In this document: positions 32,424-44,097 of the stretch, in pieces
Layout: each line of letters begins with the position of its first letter
Numbering within the stretch: the stretch's first letter is position 1
Assembly (NCBI GenBank): GCA_027596075.1
Contig: JADGJC010000230.1
Span: forward strand, 1-64,000
Source: Rhizophlyctis rosea
Lineage: Eukaryota; Chytridiomycota; Chytridiomycetes; Rhizophlyctidales; Rhizophlyctidaceae
Direction: 5' to 3'
Length of the DNA: 64,000 bases
Made by a program: the position numbers and the translations under genes
Notes under the pieces: model-generated
What the model was told of the DNA's origin: nothing
Database searches by the model: none
What the model saw: the letters and a program-made list of their open reading frames with translations, nothing else

Positions 32424-34313
32424 TCACAGAGCGAATGGTACCTCTGCGGCAACATCCCCGTCTTCTTCTTGTTTCTGCGCCAGAGCATCGAGCAAAATGC
32501 GAGTTGCACTGCCTTTATCGGTTGTAACGATTACACGCGGATAGGCATCCAATCCCCATAGCAGATTCTGGGGCCATGTGTCAGCTTTTCAATACGTAAA
32601 TAAGCTTGACGGATGTACTGACCTTGACCCGAGAATACAAAGCAACGAGCTTTTCCTGTATTTCTTCGCCCTTCCTTCGCTTATTTAATGATAACTTCGA
32701 TTGCATTGATATTGTGGCGGAGAGCAACTCCAAAAAGCTTTCAACCGTGACGAAAGGGATTGAGCATGCCTCTGGGACCTTTCGTTGCTGCTGAAACCCT
32801 TCCAAACTACGCGGAAATAAGTCACGATTGCTTTTTCAAAACCTGCAATGTGAACCCTACTTTTCAACTGCCCGTTCCAGATATTCCAAAGCACTGAGCT
32901 GAATCGACACCGCAACATTATCGGCAGACTCTGCGGCCGGATCAAATAGCGGACAGAAGAATTTGAACCATACTACAAACAATGTAATCAGTTCATAAGC
33001 TTCGGCGATTCAGCCAAGTTATGACCTACACTCCACTCCTTTACTATGTGTGGCTTTTCTGACTTTCCATTTCGTGCCGACAGGCACAGTCTGCTGCGCC
33101 AAGATCCACAAAATGGAATGCCCCACGGCAGGCGTATTTCCGAGCTGTGTCCGGTAGTTTTCCAAAATGTCAATTGCGGGCACGGTCGTTCTGTCATCTT
33201 CTTCAGTGCCCGATACAAAGAAACACGGATATATCGTGGGTATAAGCTGGATGAGCAACTGGTGACCAATAGTAGAAGGTGCATAAGAGCCTCCACCAGC
33301 TGTGGCTGCCAAAATATGGGATATCAATTGAGGGAATCGTTCCACCGAAACCAAAACTTTTTGGGCATGGCTCCTTACCACGTTTTTGCGCTTCTACCAA
33401 TTGCCGAGAAATGGAGGTAAGACCAGAGACGACCTTCTCTTTGTCGGCTCTTTCTAGGAAATCCACAATTGGGTCATAAACATTGGACGAAATGTCTTCC
33501 AGCGGTCCTAAAGCTCGCAAGTCAGTGCATGTCGGCATGAACGTGATATGGCTATGACCAGGAACCTTGCCAATCATTTCCCGTCAGCGTGAAAGACTTG
33601 GTTCCAAAAAGGGGTATCCCGATGCGAAGCTCAGCCGCACGGGTGTCAATATACTCAGCAATGTCACGCAAAGGATCGTCAGCGCTTTGTCGGCTCTCGA
33701 TGAAACGCTTCAGTGCGCCAACATCCATCTTCACAGTTTTGAATTAGATTTCCAACATTAACGATGTCAAAAATGGCAGCATACTTGATTCAGCGTTGTT
33801 AAGCTGTTCGGTTTAGTATTCATTGATGTTGTCCTTTTGGAGGATAGTGCCGCCTGTTGTTGCGGGGTCAACGGTCTGCGAGTTTCAGCGCGTTCTTCCG
33901 GCGGTGATGGGGTCGCCGGTGGCAATGGCTTCTTTTCTTTAACAACAGTCTCTTTGGTTAGGTCGACCACTTCCCTATCTTTCTTGCCGGGCATTGACGG
34001 GATTGAGGAAGTGTTGTCTAAACTTCTTGCCAGATTCTGTGCATACGTAAAAACGGACCTGTACGGTTTGCCAAAGCTTCGTAAAAGGACCCGCTTGGCT
34101 GAAAAGCATCTATTCAGGTTGTACAAGATGAGTGAGTTGGGCCGCAAAAGGTGGAGCGCTTCACAGCCGACTATGCGTACTTTCAACCCTTTGTGACTTT
34201 TGAGGTTTCGGTGATTGTGTAGACTTTCTTGGCATCTTAGGAGAACCTTCAGTGTCCTTCCTCTGCTTTGGTCGTGCAACGGGAACAGTTTCCCAACCCG
34301 GATTTGTAGACAT
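32424..34313 (-). CDS. TMEM214-like protein
   Basis: The start at 34313 reads MSTNPGWETVP and a Lys/Pro-rich stretch. A phase-1 intron leads to TKRVLLRSFGKPYRSVF and a Pro/Glu-rich linker (to about 33800). It continues with MDVGALKRFIESRQSADDPLRDIAEYID, resembling the 'LDVADLQKELDKSQSVF..NPSIWLKDLASYL' block of TMEM214. Later exons carry VDFLERADKEKVVSGL, LPQLISH-like helices, LGNTPAVGHSILWILAQ (compare 'RPAKCLTIMWALGQ') and WFKFFCPLFDPAAES. The last exon ends at 32424. TMEM214 is an ER membrane protein linked to stress signalling in animals. The similarity is a pattern match by eye. Two junctions, one near 32860, remain unresolved. Confidence 0.5.
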
Positions 34314-34548
34314 CTTTATAGCGCGGATGTGGGAGTACCAAACAGAGATGAAGATGGAGTTGGGATTGTGGGAAAACGATTGGCAAGGGTCCAGATGATA
34401 TATGCGTCATGGTGATTCGATGGCTTACCTAATACCGCAAATGGACTCAAATGGTCCCAACATTTCAGGTTATTTTTTGTTCCCACAGTCATTATAATGC
34501 CCCGCATTGTGCACCCATTCGAGCTTCTACGTATTATAGCAGCACAAC

Positions 34549-36767
34549 ATGAACTCCAACAACAAAAAGAGAGACGTTTCCGAGACTGTCGATGGAGTCA
34601 ACCAAAAGAAACGTTCGAAAGTGGACAAGACGCCCGTGCCAGATATTTTTGATTGGGCCACAAGTCACGGTGCAAGGCTGAGCGCATTACGGCTGTCTGA
34701 AAGTCGAAAGGAATCTATCGCAGAGACAGGTGCAATCAGAGAAACTGTGCTGTTTTAACGTGTTGCGTTATGCTGAGTTACCTCTTGCTCGTTTAAGAGA
34801 TCCTTTCAAGGCGGCGCGCACTGTGTTTACTGTCCGTCCAATACTATCCCCCGGGGAGATGGGATTCATACCTCAACGTCTGATCATATCGGAAAGCGTT
34901 GCTCTCGATTCTCCTTTTGGCTTGCAGTTCACATCGTACTTGAAGACCAATCCAAACGAAAGCGCTGCATTATCGCAGCAAGGACGCGATCCATATGCTC
35001 TCGGTCTTGTCCTGCTATCAGGATACCTGGTATACGAGCGGTTCGAAAAGGCCGAGGAATCGTTTTGGGCACCATATCTTTTCAATTTGCCGACTAGTTA
35101 CATGCTGCCAATCTGGTGGGATGACGATAAAGTAGAGCTGGGATTGGCAGGCACACAGCTACTACATGTGGTGCGTGAGAGAAAAAACCTTCTCCTTCGT
35201 GGGTTGACCCTCATAGGCCGGGCATGTGGCACGCTTTTTGGAGAAAAATCGCTCACTTGGTGAGACTTCCAGCTTCACTGGAGCAGAAGAATGATATGCC
35301 CTGACAAACATCACTCAACAGGAACAATCTACTATGGGCGTACTCAGCCATCTCCAGCAGAGCTTTCCCTCGTTCACGGGTCAAAGCGCCACTAACTGAC
35401 GAACGCTATGAGATTGGGCAAGAGACAGTAGAAGCAGCTGGAGAGGCGAGTGAATTGTGTTTATACCCAGCGCTGGATCTGGTATGTTTGTTCCTTGTAG
35501 TTGCTGTAAGAGTCAAATGAGACGAATGACGCGAATCAGATCAATCATCGACGGGGCGAACGCGTCGAATGGAAGATTTTCGAGGAAGGCGATGACGCAG
35601 GCGTCGCATTCATTGCTTTAGACGATATAGCTCAGGGCGTGGAGATATTCAATAATTACGGAGCAAAGGGGAACGAAAATCTATTGGGGAACTATGGTTT
35701 TGTACTAGATCCCAACCCCGAAGGTGCGGTTATTCGATCGTCCGTGACCATCGGACTTCCTCAATGACAGTGTTGCCTTCTAGACTATGTCAAAATAGCA
35801 TTGCAGCTGCGGGATGAAGGGGACCCGGTTGCGCCACAGAAACGCGCACTTTTGCAGAAATGTCATAGTCGACTCATCCACCTTCTCTTTGCGGACGAAG
35901 AGCTCCCTGGGGGGTTAGTAGCGATGACCAGGATGCTAGTAATGACTCCCTATGAGCTGCTTCGATTCGAGCTCCAATCCGTATCCTTGAACGCCCCGAT
36001 CGCCTTGCCCAACTCTCCAGTCAACGCTCACAATGAGCTCAAAGCGCTGCTGACCCTTCTGGCATTGATGCAAGGGAAGTTGGCGGCATCGATCGAGAAT
36101 GAGCCGCCTGAGAGCTGGGCGTCTGACCCGGAACAGAGACGGCTAGTTGGGGTGTATCGGAATGGGCAGCAAAACATTCTCACACGTCACATTGAGGGTG
36201 CCATACGAGATTTACAGAGCTTTGTCGTGAAGACTGTCACAGAGGGTCGGACACCACCATCGTCAGCAGAAGAATTTGGACCAGAGGTGTTGGATCGCCT
36301 GATTTTCTCCGAGTCCAGTCTCAGCGAGGAATTTGTTGATCAATTGGAGGAGATCGATGATGAATGGAAGGACGGTATGGACGAAGACACGTATCTGACG
36401 CTGGCATTGATAAGGGAGCGCCATCTGGATGGGTCACCCTGGAGGGAATTCCTGGATGCGCAGAACATGACGCTGGCGGAAGTGGAGCAAATTTTGGGGT
36501 ATGACGGTCAGTTGGCACATGAAAATTGGCCCAAGTTGAAACCATCTGTTTAGAGACGGTTTGGAGGATGTGAAGGAACATTTCACAAATACTGTTCGAC
36601 CTGCCCTAGACAGCGCCCCAAAAGCGCGTCGGCTTCCTGCCAATGTTTACAACTGGGAGAATTTCGCATGGGCTGCAGCATTGATGGAGACTAATGGCCT
36701 GGATGTACCGGAGGCGGTATCGGTTAGCTCTGGGTTTGGGATCTCCTTTGGGATTGTAATGGCCTGA
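34549..36767 (+). CDS. SET-domain lysine methyltransferase with Rubisco-LSMT-like domain and extra SET-like tail
   Basis: Exon 1 starts at 34549 with a basic nuclear-type stretch (NKKRD...NQKKRSKVDK). After an intron follow the SET blocks: ARTVFTVRPILSPGEMGFIPQRLIISE, ESFWAPYLFNLPTSY, ELGLAGTQLL, then WNNLLWAYSAISSRAFP restored across the intron at 35260-35331. LYPALDLINHRRGERVEW comes across the next intron, and IAQGVEIFNNYGAKGNENLLGNYGFVLDPN. A phase-1 intron (35725-35799) leads to a Rubis-subs-bind domain (ALQLRDEGDP ... FADEELPGG ... YRNGQQNIL). This order is that of SETD3/SETD6/plant LSMT enzymes. After it, TYLTLALIRERHLDGSPWREFLDA and, over a 55-nt intron, DGLEDVKEHF...NWENFAWAAALMETN resemble the SET insert region a second time. 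The 3' end is uncertain and may extend to about 36960. Confidence 0.75.
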
Positions 36768-36949
36768 TTCTAACATGAAAGCCATAGATAAGAGCAAGGA
36801 AAATTGTTGGTTCCCAGGTCACAAAATTATCATCGCGCACAAGCGGAACGAGTGTGTGTTGATCTGGACTGGGCGCCGAAGGAAATCTTGGATAAACTCA
36901 TTGCCTCACGCATATCGACAATTAACGCAACTTTCAATGATGTGGATTT

Positions 36950-37561
36950 TTATTTTCCAATCGCCTCCCGAAAATCGGCTGCATCGTCAACAGCCGGCCC
37001 ATCTCTTGCCTTTGTGAAGGTGGCCGCGTATACATCTGTTACAGCAAGAACGCAACCGAACACGCCCATGCCAACAAAGGTGGACGCAAATAGCCGTGGA
37101 CCCAGCTGTTTGCTGAGTAAGGGGTTGTCAACCGGGCCTCGAAAGAATGGTAGTGCCGCTGCGCGGTGCGCCAAACCCCCAAGTCCGCCAGCCAAAAAGT
37201 TCGTGACGTAAAAGATAGGTTCCTTCAAAGCTTGCTTCCCATTCACAACGTCCGCCGCCTCCCCCTTCCCAATTCGCGCCCTGAAGACTCCGACTCGCAA
37301 ACCTTGGTAGACGGCAGAAAACATAGCCCAACCTATTGCTGATTTAGCAACAGCGTTGAATGGCCGGTACGGACTTGCTCTGAATTCTGCCCAGGACTCC
37401 GGGTATGCGCGGGAGTCGAGCGGGGTCGATACCATAGCTAACGCAGCACCAGACAGTGCGCCACTTGCTATCGATCCATAGGGGGTGGGAGGTAGCTTTT
37501 GTTGCGATAGGTTGTACACTATCGAGAAGACTGTGAGCGACGCGGCTTCGGCTAGAACCAT
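36950..37561 (-). CDS. Small multi-pass membrane protein with GxxxG motifs (Tim17-like pattern)
   Basis: A single exon of 203 codons from the ATG at 37561. Two long hydrophobic stretches (IASGALSGAALAMVSTP and AIGWAMFSAVYQGLRVGVF) and two more (YVTNFLAGGLGGLAHRAAALPFF, FASTFVGMGVFGCVLAVTDVY) have small-residue GxxxG spacing. This is reminiscent of Tim17/22/23-type inner-membrane proteins. The match is weak and no name is given. A mitochondrial location is inferred from that pattern only. The reading frame extends 26 codons upstream only through a TTG. It faces the SET gene tail-to-tail and shares its 5' flank with the OCIA gene. Confidence 0.5.
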   Translation of the reverse strand: MVLAEAASLTVFSIVYNLSQQKLPPTPYGSIASGALSGAALAMVSTPLDSRAYPESWAEFRASPYRPFNAVAKSAIGWAMFSAVYQGLRVGVFRARIGKGEAADVVNGKQALKEPIFYVTNFLAGGLGGLAHRAAALPFFRGPVDNPLLSKQLGPRLFASTFVGMGVFGCVLAVTDVYAATFTKARDGPAVDDAADFREAIGK

Positions 37562-38001
37562 TTTGCGTGAAACGTGACGGGTGGAAAGGCGATGAAAGTA
37601 GGATGGGAAATTCGTGGAAAAAACTGAATGACGTGTCAATTATGGTGCACACATCGCAATTTCGTATCACAAGTAACGAGACAGTACCACGTTGATGCGT
37701 ATTGTTAGGTTGAGAACGTAGGGATTTGTACAGTTGAGGTAGGGTGGATGTCTGAAATCAAGAATGCTGTTGTTGCAATGTTGATTTCCAAACGATTTTG
37801 GGGTGAAAACTCTTCGGGAGGCTGGAGCTAAAAATATCACGGGTGCATGGCCAATTGAAGATGACGCGGGGTGAGTCGACAGACCCCTGACATCATACGA
37901 ATTCCGCAGTCCACTCCCAAGAGTCTCCCATCCTCCATTTCCCACCACCTTTTCTATCTGCAACCACCGTGTAAATTACCACCAGCTGCTCCACTAATAA
38001 A
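37562..38001. promoter_or_regulatory. Divergent promoter region
   Basis: 440 bp between the starts of the GxxxG membrane protein gene and the OCIA-domain gene. Both predicted products are mitochondrial, which would fit co-expression, but no motif was identified. Confidence 0.35.
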
Positions 38002-39000
38002 ATGTCATCAGACGACGGACGAAAAGCCTTTCCTTTTGACATTCCCGTGACACCCGGCCAGGAGAACACTGCCTTCGGCAAGCTTGCCATCCGCCTGCAA
38101 AACTACCGACCTACAGTGGAGGAAGCAAGTGTGATCCGTTCAGGAACTCGGGCAGTTTTTTACTCCGGTTAGAAACAGTCGGGGACAGCAACATAAGGCA
38201 CGTTCTGATTTGTTGTCTAGGTCTTATCGGCTCCCTCGGTGCAAGTTATGTCGGGTATCGCATAGGTACTGTGCCGTCAGCTTAGGCAGATACAGCGACA
38301 ACTGAGGCCTCACACAACTTCATGCAGCGCGCCGCTACAATCTCCGTCCAATTCCGCGCGTATTTTCTATTGGGTTCGGTGGGATGTTTGGCCTATACAC
38401 GGGGGCCATCCTTGGTGCCACTACAGCTGCCAGAAAAATAATGTCTATGGAGAATTCTGAATTGGTGAATATCGTGAAGGGCGCGCTGTAAGTGCTTTCA
38501 GGCAGGTTTTTTATGATGTGGGGAAGAGATGATAACATGTATCACTTTCCAGAAACGAAGAAGCCGTAAGACGTGGCATGGAGCCGAAATTCCCGGATGT
38601 AGCATCAAACGACCCTCCATCATATGATGACTTCCAATCATCAAACCAGACTACTCCGCCGGCTTTCCACCAACCAGTCCGTGACCCGCCACCAGTGGGT
38701 TTCGGTACCACGCCGTCTTATGGAGAGCCCCGGCGCAATTATCAAATCCCTTCCCAGACCAGGCCTCCACCGGACAGTGAGTCAACACGATGGTGGGACG
38801 AGACACCCCGACCTTATGGGTCCGGTCCAGACCGAAAATCATCGCCGCCGCTCCAAGAACCAAACCCTTGGGCTTCCTCTAGCCAAGACCCAGATTCATG
38901 GGCGGTCAAGCAAGACAACAAAGCGTGGGGCCCTGATGCCGACCCATGGGCTGAGGAGCGTGAGTTACATCCATACCCTTTCTTCGCACGCAGTGACTGA
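38002..39000 (+). CDS. OCIA-domain protein with long Pro/Ser-rich tail
   Basis: Exons 38002-38167, 38221-38265, 38328-38487 and 38553-39000 give 272 residues. The OCIA domain is residues about 30-125. It opens YRPTVEEASVIRSGTRAVFYS (OCIAD proteins have 'Y.PT.EE...F.EC...SFW.R'), has two hydrophobic helices (LIGSLGASYVGYRIG and VFSIGFGGMFGLYTGAILG) and ends in KIMSMENSELVNIVKGAL. OCIAD1/2 are inner-mitochondrial-membrane proteins tied to respiratory complex assembly and prohibitin. The remaining ~145 residues are disordered with PPSYDDF and repeated WA-D motifs (NPWASSSQDPDSWA, DADPWAEE). A good GTGAGT donor at the last WAEE and an acceptor near 39038 would give an alternative end, stop at 39080. 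Confidence 0.75.
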
Positions 39001-39517
39001 ACTATTCATTTCTTACAATGCAACATCTTCATTTAGAGAACCAAACTGGCAGTTCCCGGTTTACAAGCCGTCGCTCGTAACGCGACGTACATCGTGCTTG
39101 GCCTCATACTTCCATGATGGCGCCAATCGTACTCATCATAGTCAATGCTTTCGGCATTTCCTGGACGAACATCAACCACCGGTATTACAATTGACTGCTG
39201 CAGTTTGTGGATGTTGACTTCACTATCCAATCATATCCTATTGGAGCGGATCACAATTGGCCCGCTTCGACAAAGGAGCTTTGTTATGGTGTGTTTCAAG
39301 GGAAACGGCCCCTCTGGAGGCGCGCAAACCATGTAAGACGAAATGAATAAATATGCAAACGACAAACTATAACGCATATCTGCCGGACGAGAAAAGCTAT
39401 ACTTCTTGCAATGGCTTATTCATTCAGTATTATCATGTGGAGTGATTTACGTCTGTCTTGAGCCCTCCACGTTGAGCGAGCCCCTGCTTTGAGCCGTCAT
39501 ATGCACAACTTCGTTGC
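39001..39517. other. Convergent 3' region with possible small exons
   Basis: Between the OCIA gene and Aladin. A stretch at about 39211-39345 (+) reads a protein-like 45-residue frame, FVDVDFTIQSYPIGADHNW onward, after a possible acceptor, but I could not attach a start or family. Confidence 0.3.
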
Positions 39518-41790
39518 TCAAGTTTTGAACAGAAGCGGCACAAACCCAATCTTTCCACTCTCCCAACAAACTGCCAGCAGTGCTCCTTTTGCGAAATTAG
39601 GATCAAACGCCATCGTTCCCGCCACCGGCATCGGGCTTCGCGTTAACCCAGCTGTCCCGTCATCAGGGCCAGGGAAAGTGGCATCTGATCGGCAAGGGGA
39701 CCTCGGCGGTTGTGGTTGTGATGCATCTGGGTGCCATCCCGGTCCACGAATGTAACCCCTGCAGTGGCCATGAGTTACCTACCACATTTCGCAAATCAAG
39801 CATGACTCACAATAGTCGGAAATTAGGCAACGCCTTCCGCTCAATTCCGAAGACGGCAAGCAGCTCGAACCCTGAATGTTCGCCATCAAAAGAGACCACC
39901 AATCTGTTGCCGGTGGGATCCACTACGATGTTTTTGATTGGTCCGCCGACCCTGTGGTGCAATGTGCTGTGAGCGGACGAACCAGAAATGGATAATGCTT
40001 CAATTCTCTTGGTCCCACTTGATTTTCTCTCCATTGCCATCAACCACGCTCGTCTCCTGAAGTGGGAGATTGCCCGATGGCACATTCACTTCCTTGTTCT
40101 CTACGCAGATGGGATTAGCTGCAGCAAAATGTCAAAGGGTCTGTAAGATCAACGCTTACCAAGGCTCGGAGCATTCTTGTTCATTTGTCGGACATACACA
40201 CGCGAGCTTCCTTCCAAGGAGAACGCGAAGATCTTGCTGTCTGGCATCCATGTCAAGGTCTGTAAACTCGCTTAGCCATACAAGCTTCACGCTTCCGTCA
40301 GAATCATGCTCACATGAACTGCTGTCTTGCATTCTAGAATCGTGCTCTCCCAACTTCTCGTTTCCCAGATTCGCAATTTCGGTTTTCTAAGTGCTTGTCA
40401 ATCGATGAGCAACAATATTCTTCAGCACAGTGCCACTTACATAGATGATTGCAGCAGGTAATTTCCATCAGGGCTCCACTCCAAAGAGCGCGTACCTCCC
40501 CCGGGCATCTGCAAAGCTGTTGCGACTTCGAGCGATACGTCCCAGATGATGACCGAGGAGTTCGTTCCGGACCCCACGGCCAAGTACAATCCATCCGGTG
40601 ACCAGGCAATTGTTGTCACATCACCAAATCCAGGGTAGCTGAGCAGACTCATCCATGAATTGCCGGGTTGAGTTTGGTTCACGAGACCTGTAACGTTCAA
40701 TCCATCTCCACGAACAGTGGCTGGCGCACCTTGTGGGCCGAAAAACGAGCGCCATAGGCAAACACCGGCTCTGGAAAAAAGCCAGAGTGTCAAACAAACT
40801 TCCATCAAGCTCGTGACGTTGATGCAAATGATCCATACCTGCAACCAACAGCTAGGACTCCACTGGCATTTGGCCGCCAAGCCAAGCATGTTACATCTTT
40901 TTGATATTCATGGACAAGCCCTTTTGGTGCTTGTGGAAACCATGCTGAATGGATTCAATTGAGTGAAGTTGTTCTTCCATTCAGTGCGGCCCGTCTTCTT
41001 ACCTTCAGCTACCAAGTCATAAATATGAACCGAATCCTGTCGATGAGCCACGGCAAATGCTTGTCGGTAACGGTGCCAAGCAAATGCCTTGATGGGCGCT
41101 TGATTTGATTGATGTCGAAGATTTTGGTAATATGATGGCTGAAAGCTCTGCTGCAACATCTCGATAGTTACTTGGACGAGCTACGCAAATGAGGACGAAG
41201 GAATTTTCCTACTTACCCTTGGGAAACGTTGTAAAGGGCCCGCAAAGTTCTTTACAGAGGTCAGTGCAGTATCGCGCCACGGATCCAAGTATGTCCTCCT
41301 AAGTCCCGATGTTACTGAGGGTTTTCACAAGCGAAACTGAAAGGGAGCGCACTTTACCAATCGGACGCCATCTTGATCAATGACTTAGCTTGCCCTACCC
41401 ATCCTTCGCTTGGTTGCAGTTTCTGTCGCGCATCCGCGAACAGCAATTCGGTGCCCGCCGGATTTGCGAATGCATACGGAACAAGTATATGCGGATATGC
41501 AATGCCCTACGCAGCAGTTAGTCTAGCAATTAAATGTCGTCACAAAAGGGGGGAAGCTCATTACCTCTGCCCTTGCGTATGTATGCAGTGTGTGGTCTGA
41601 ATTGCTGCTGCAAGTGACTGAATATGCGGTTGAGCGAGTTTGCAAGGGCCGTGACAAGTACCCTCTACAAGTTATATGTCAAGTACTCACTTAATTCGCC
41701 ATCCAACTCACAAAGAGTCACTTCATCTGAAGTGGGTAGGGGTATGCTGGCTGCCAAAAACCGCAAGGGTTTGAGTTGAGGCCGCAAACG
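39518..41790 (-). CDS. AAAS: Nucleoporin Aladin
   Basis: The WD40 core is clear: APIKAFAWHRYRQAFAVAHRQDSVHIYDL (human Aladin has '[25 protein letters not shown]'), then VTTIAWSPDGLYLAVGSGTNSSVIIWDV, TRSLEWSPDGNYLLQSS, VGGPIKNIVVDPTGNRLVVSFDG and the C-terminal MAFDPNFAKGALLAVCWESGKIGFVPLLF (compare '[26 protein letters not shown]'). The stop is at 39520-39518. Upstream exons include MASDW at 41371, preceded in frame by FADARQKLQPSEGWVGQAKSLIK, then HTAYIRKGR and IPLPTSDEVTLCELDGEL. Translation therefore begins before 41760; the first exon was not resolved. Aladin sits on the cytoplasmic side of nuclear pores bound to NDC1. Confidence 0.83.
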
Positions 41791-42169
41791 TACCCCTGAA
41801 AAAAAGGTAACGAACCTCTGTAAGCAGACTGCATAGTCAAACGTGTCGAAGGGATTTGTTAAATGGCGTGAGGTTTTGTGGGCGTCGGTCTGCGAAGCTT
41901 GTGTGTGAAAGCAACAGGGCGAGAAATTAGATGTACGTCAACTTTGGGGAAAGTTTGTGTGAGAAGGCTACAATTTATGGGTCATTGGGTTGAGCGCAGC
42001 AGTGCTGTCCGAGATGTGGCTTGCAGCGCCAGCAGCGTTGGTGCTCCACTTGCAGACTTGCTCCCCCAGGACCCGCGCGACATTTACCTTCGCCATTAAC
42101 ATCAGTACCAGTCAGATCAAAAAACAGTGTACCAAAACAATGCTACTCCATATTCTTTATTCTTGCCCC

Positions 42170-43687
42170 CTATATAACAACTTCTGCTTCCTGACCTCGC
42201 ATGGTTTTCTCCATCCACCTCTTCCAGTCCCTGAATTCTGTATCCTTCACAGTAGCATTTCCAAGCTCTACGGCTTTTGCAAAGAACGACCCATCCTTCC
42301 GACCTTTCGGTGGCTGCTCCCTTCTCAACGGCCATGACAGGTCCTGTGGGCGTTGCCAATCCCTAGTGTATTGACTACGAGGACGAGAGAACTTCACCAT
42401 GAAATCTTCCCAGGCTTGGGCTTTGTAATGTACGTGGTGAGCTTGTCCAACAGGGATTGTTACCGTGTTTCCGCGAGATGTCTGGAACCGATGGATATTG
42501 GTGGAGAGGCTTGCCACAGGGGTATGGACGATTGATTTGGGAATGGCGTGTTGATATGCTTGGGGCAGCGGGGAACGAAGGATGTATGTTTCGGGAAGGG
42601 TATAAGGCGCTTGCGGGCGGAGAACTAGATTTGATGACCCGAATACCTTGGGGACGATGAGGAGTGAGGTGATTGCTGGTGGGTGAGGGGACGAGAAATT
42701 GTATCCCGAATGAGCGGAGATGAGGTTGGGAAGGCAGTCTTTGAAGGAGGGAGTTTCGTCTGGAGTTTCGTCTGGACCCACGGCGATATTTGAGGGAATG
42801 CAGTCTGTGATGAATAGGTATTCGTCGACGTCTGGGAAGAATGTCCAATGGCAGAGTCGTTCTGCAAGTAGTCGGCCGTGGATGAAAGCATGTACTTGGG
42901 CCTTCCTCCATGGCCATCGAATGACAGTCGCCTGATGCATCAAGTCGCTACCTTGCATGAATTCGAGAAGGTTGTCGTCGCTGTCGTTGTCGTATATCAG
43001 GAAATGGTCTACACCGATTGCGGAGTGGTATGTCATCCAATCTTTCAAAATATGGGTTTTGTTATATATCTGAGTGACAATGCATATTCCGTATGGGAGC
43101 GTCCTGCTATCTGTTTCTTCGGGGGGCGCCATCGTGCGTGAGACTTCGAATCTAAACTGACTCTCGATAACCTTCAATCTGCGTCCTTCACGAGCCTGAA
43201 AGCTAAGAGCTACCACTTCCCCATCTAAATCGCAGATTTCAAAGTCGCCATCACCAAAGCCGGTGAGAAACAGACATTCCACCACTACCCAAGTCCGGTA
43301 CCTCCAAACTCTCTCCATACTTATTGGCAGCCGATGGCCCCCCACCGTGCAGCTGATCACATCCCAATCTTGTATTTCGCCTATTCCCTGCACAAATGCC
43401 ACCAACGATCGCGTGTCATGGAGGATACTCATGATTAAGGGTGTGGTAACATTACCCTGCCCCACATCTTCCTCGAGGGTAGGATATGCATGCTTAGCGA
43501 CTATTGCGGCGGCGGTGTGACTACGGCTAGGAGGCAAAAGCGTCGCCCGCAAAGACCAGTCGTCTGGATGGCGATAGACCCAAAACAGGATAAAAAGAAC
43601 GATAAGTGCCGTTACTTGCCGCCTCCAACTGTGACTGGTACAAGCAGTGGATGGCAGGACCCGTCGTTGTGTTACCGGCAAAAACAT
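42170..43687 (-). CDS. GT92-family glycosyltransferase (DUF23)
   Basis: A single exon. An upstream frame starts only at TTG, so the ATG at 43687 is chosen, giving 505 codons. Residues about 22-38 are a signal anchor (VTALIVLFILFWVY). The GT92 catalytic block is textbook: GICIVTQIYNKTHILKDWMTYHSAIGVDHFLIYDNDSDDN, then VIRWPWRKAQVHAF, then the metal-binding stretch WTFFPDVDEYLFI, where DVDE is the DxD-type motif, and HYKAQAWEDFMVKF near the end. Characterised GT92 members (nematode GALT-1, plant GALS1) transfer galactose; the donor here is not determined. The long plus-strand frames opposite it are shadows. Confidence 0.85.
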   Translation of the reverse strand: MFLPVTQRRVLPSTACTSHSWRRQVTALIVLFILFWVYRHPDDWSLRATLLPPSRSHTAAAIVAKHAYPTLEEDVGQGNVTTPLIMSILHDTRSLVAFVQGIGEIQDWDVISCTVGGHRLPISMERVWRYRTWVVVECLFLTGFGDGDFEICDLDGEVVALSFQAREGRRLKVIESQFRFEVSRTMAPPEETDSRTLPYGICIVTQIYNKTHILKDWMTYHSAIGVDHFLIYDNDSDDNLLEFMQGSDLMHQATVIRWPWRKAQVHAFIHGRLLAERLCHWTFFPDVDEYLFITDCIPSNIAVGPDETPDETPSFKDCLPNLISAHSGYNFSSPHPPAITSLLIVPKVFGSSNLVLRPQAPYTLPETYILRSPLPQAYQHAIPKSIVHTPVASLSTNIHRFQTSRGNTVTIPVGQAHHVHYKAQAWEDFMVKFSRPRSQYTRDWQRPQDLSWPLRREQPPKGRKDGSFFAKAVELGNATVKDTEFRDWKRWMEKTMRGQEAEVVI

Positions 43688-44097
43688 GATGACAGAAAGG
43701 ACGATCACATGGTGCGAAATGCTCAAGCAGCCTCGGCCTGTATATAAGACATTATCGGGGATCCATCTTTGCTCTTCTTGTCTGATTGAATGAATGGAGT
43801 GAATGGCGTCACCGATCCAAATTTAATGGCACTGAAAGGAGAAAGGTTCCAGGATCACACCGAGCATGTTGTTGACTAGATTGACTGCGGATTTCTCGAA
43901 ACAAGGAAGTTTGATGATTTCAAACTTTCCGGTGTGTGCGGACAACGTCCAGCCTCCGAAAAACTTCCGAAATCGTAAATTTATGAAAGCTTGTTAACAT
44001 CATGTGGCGACCCAAGAGCCCCCAGGGTCCAACTGAGGTAAGCAGGAATATGACATATCGTTCCACCGACAACTCACTAAAAATCCCCTATCTGACC
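43688..44097. other. Intergenic region between GT92 and SNF2 genes
   Basis: Tandem minus-strand genes flank it. It holds the GT92 promoter and the SNF2 3' flank; no coding sequence recognised. Confidence 0.3.

Noticed and set aside
36804..37211. 135-codon plus frame (opens at TTG) overlapping the GxxxG membrane protein
   Set aside because: Its second half is the complement of the minus-strand gene; its first half could be the SET gene's last exon but no splice phase could be fixed.
43490..43747. Plus-strand frame over the GT92 N-terminus
   Set aside because: Complement of the GT92 coding sequence.
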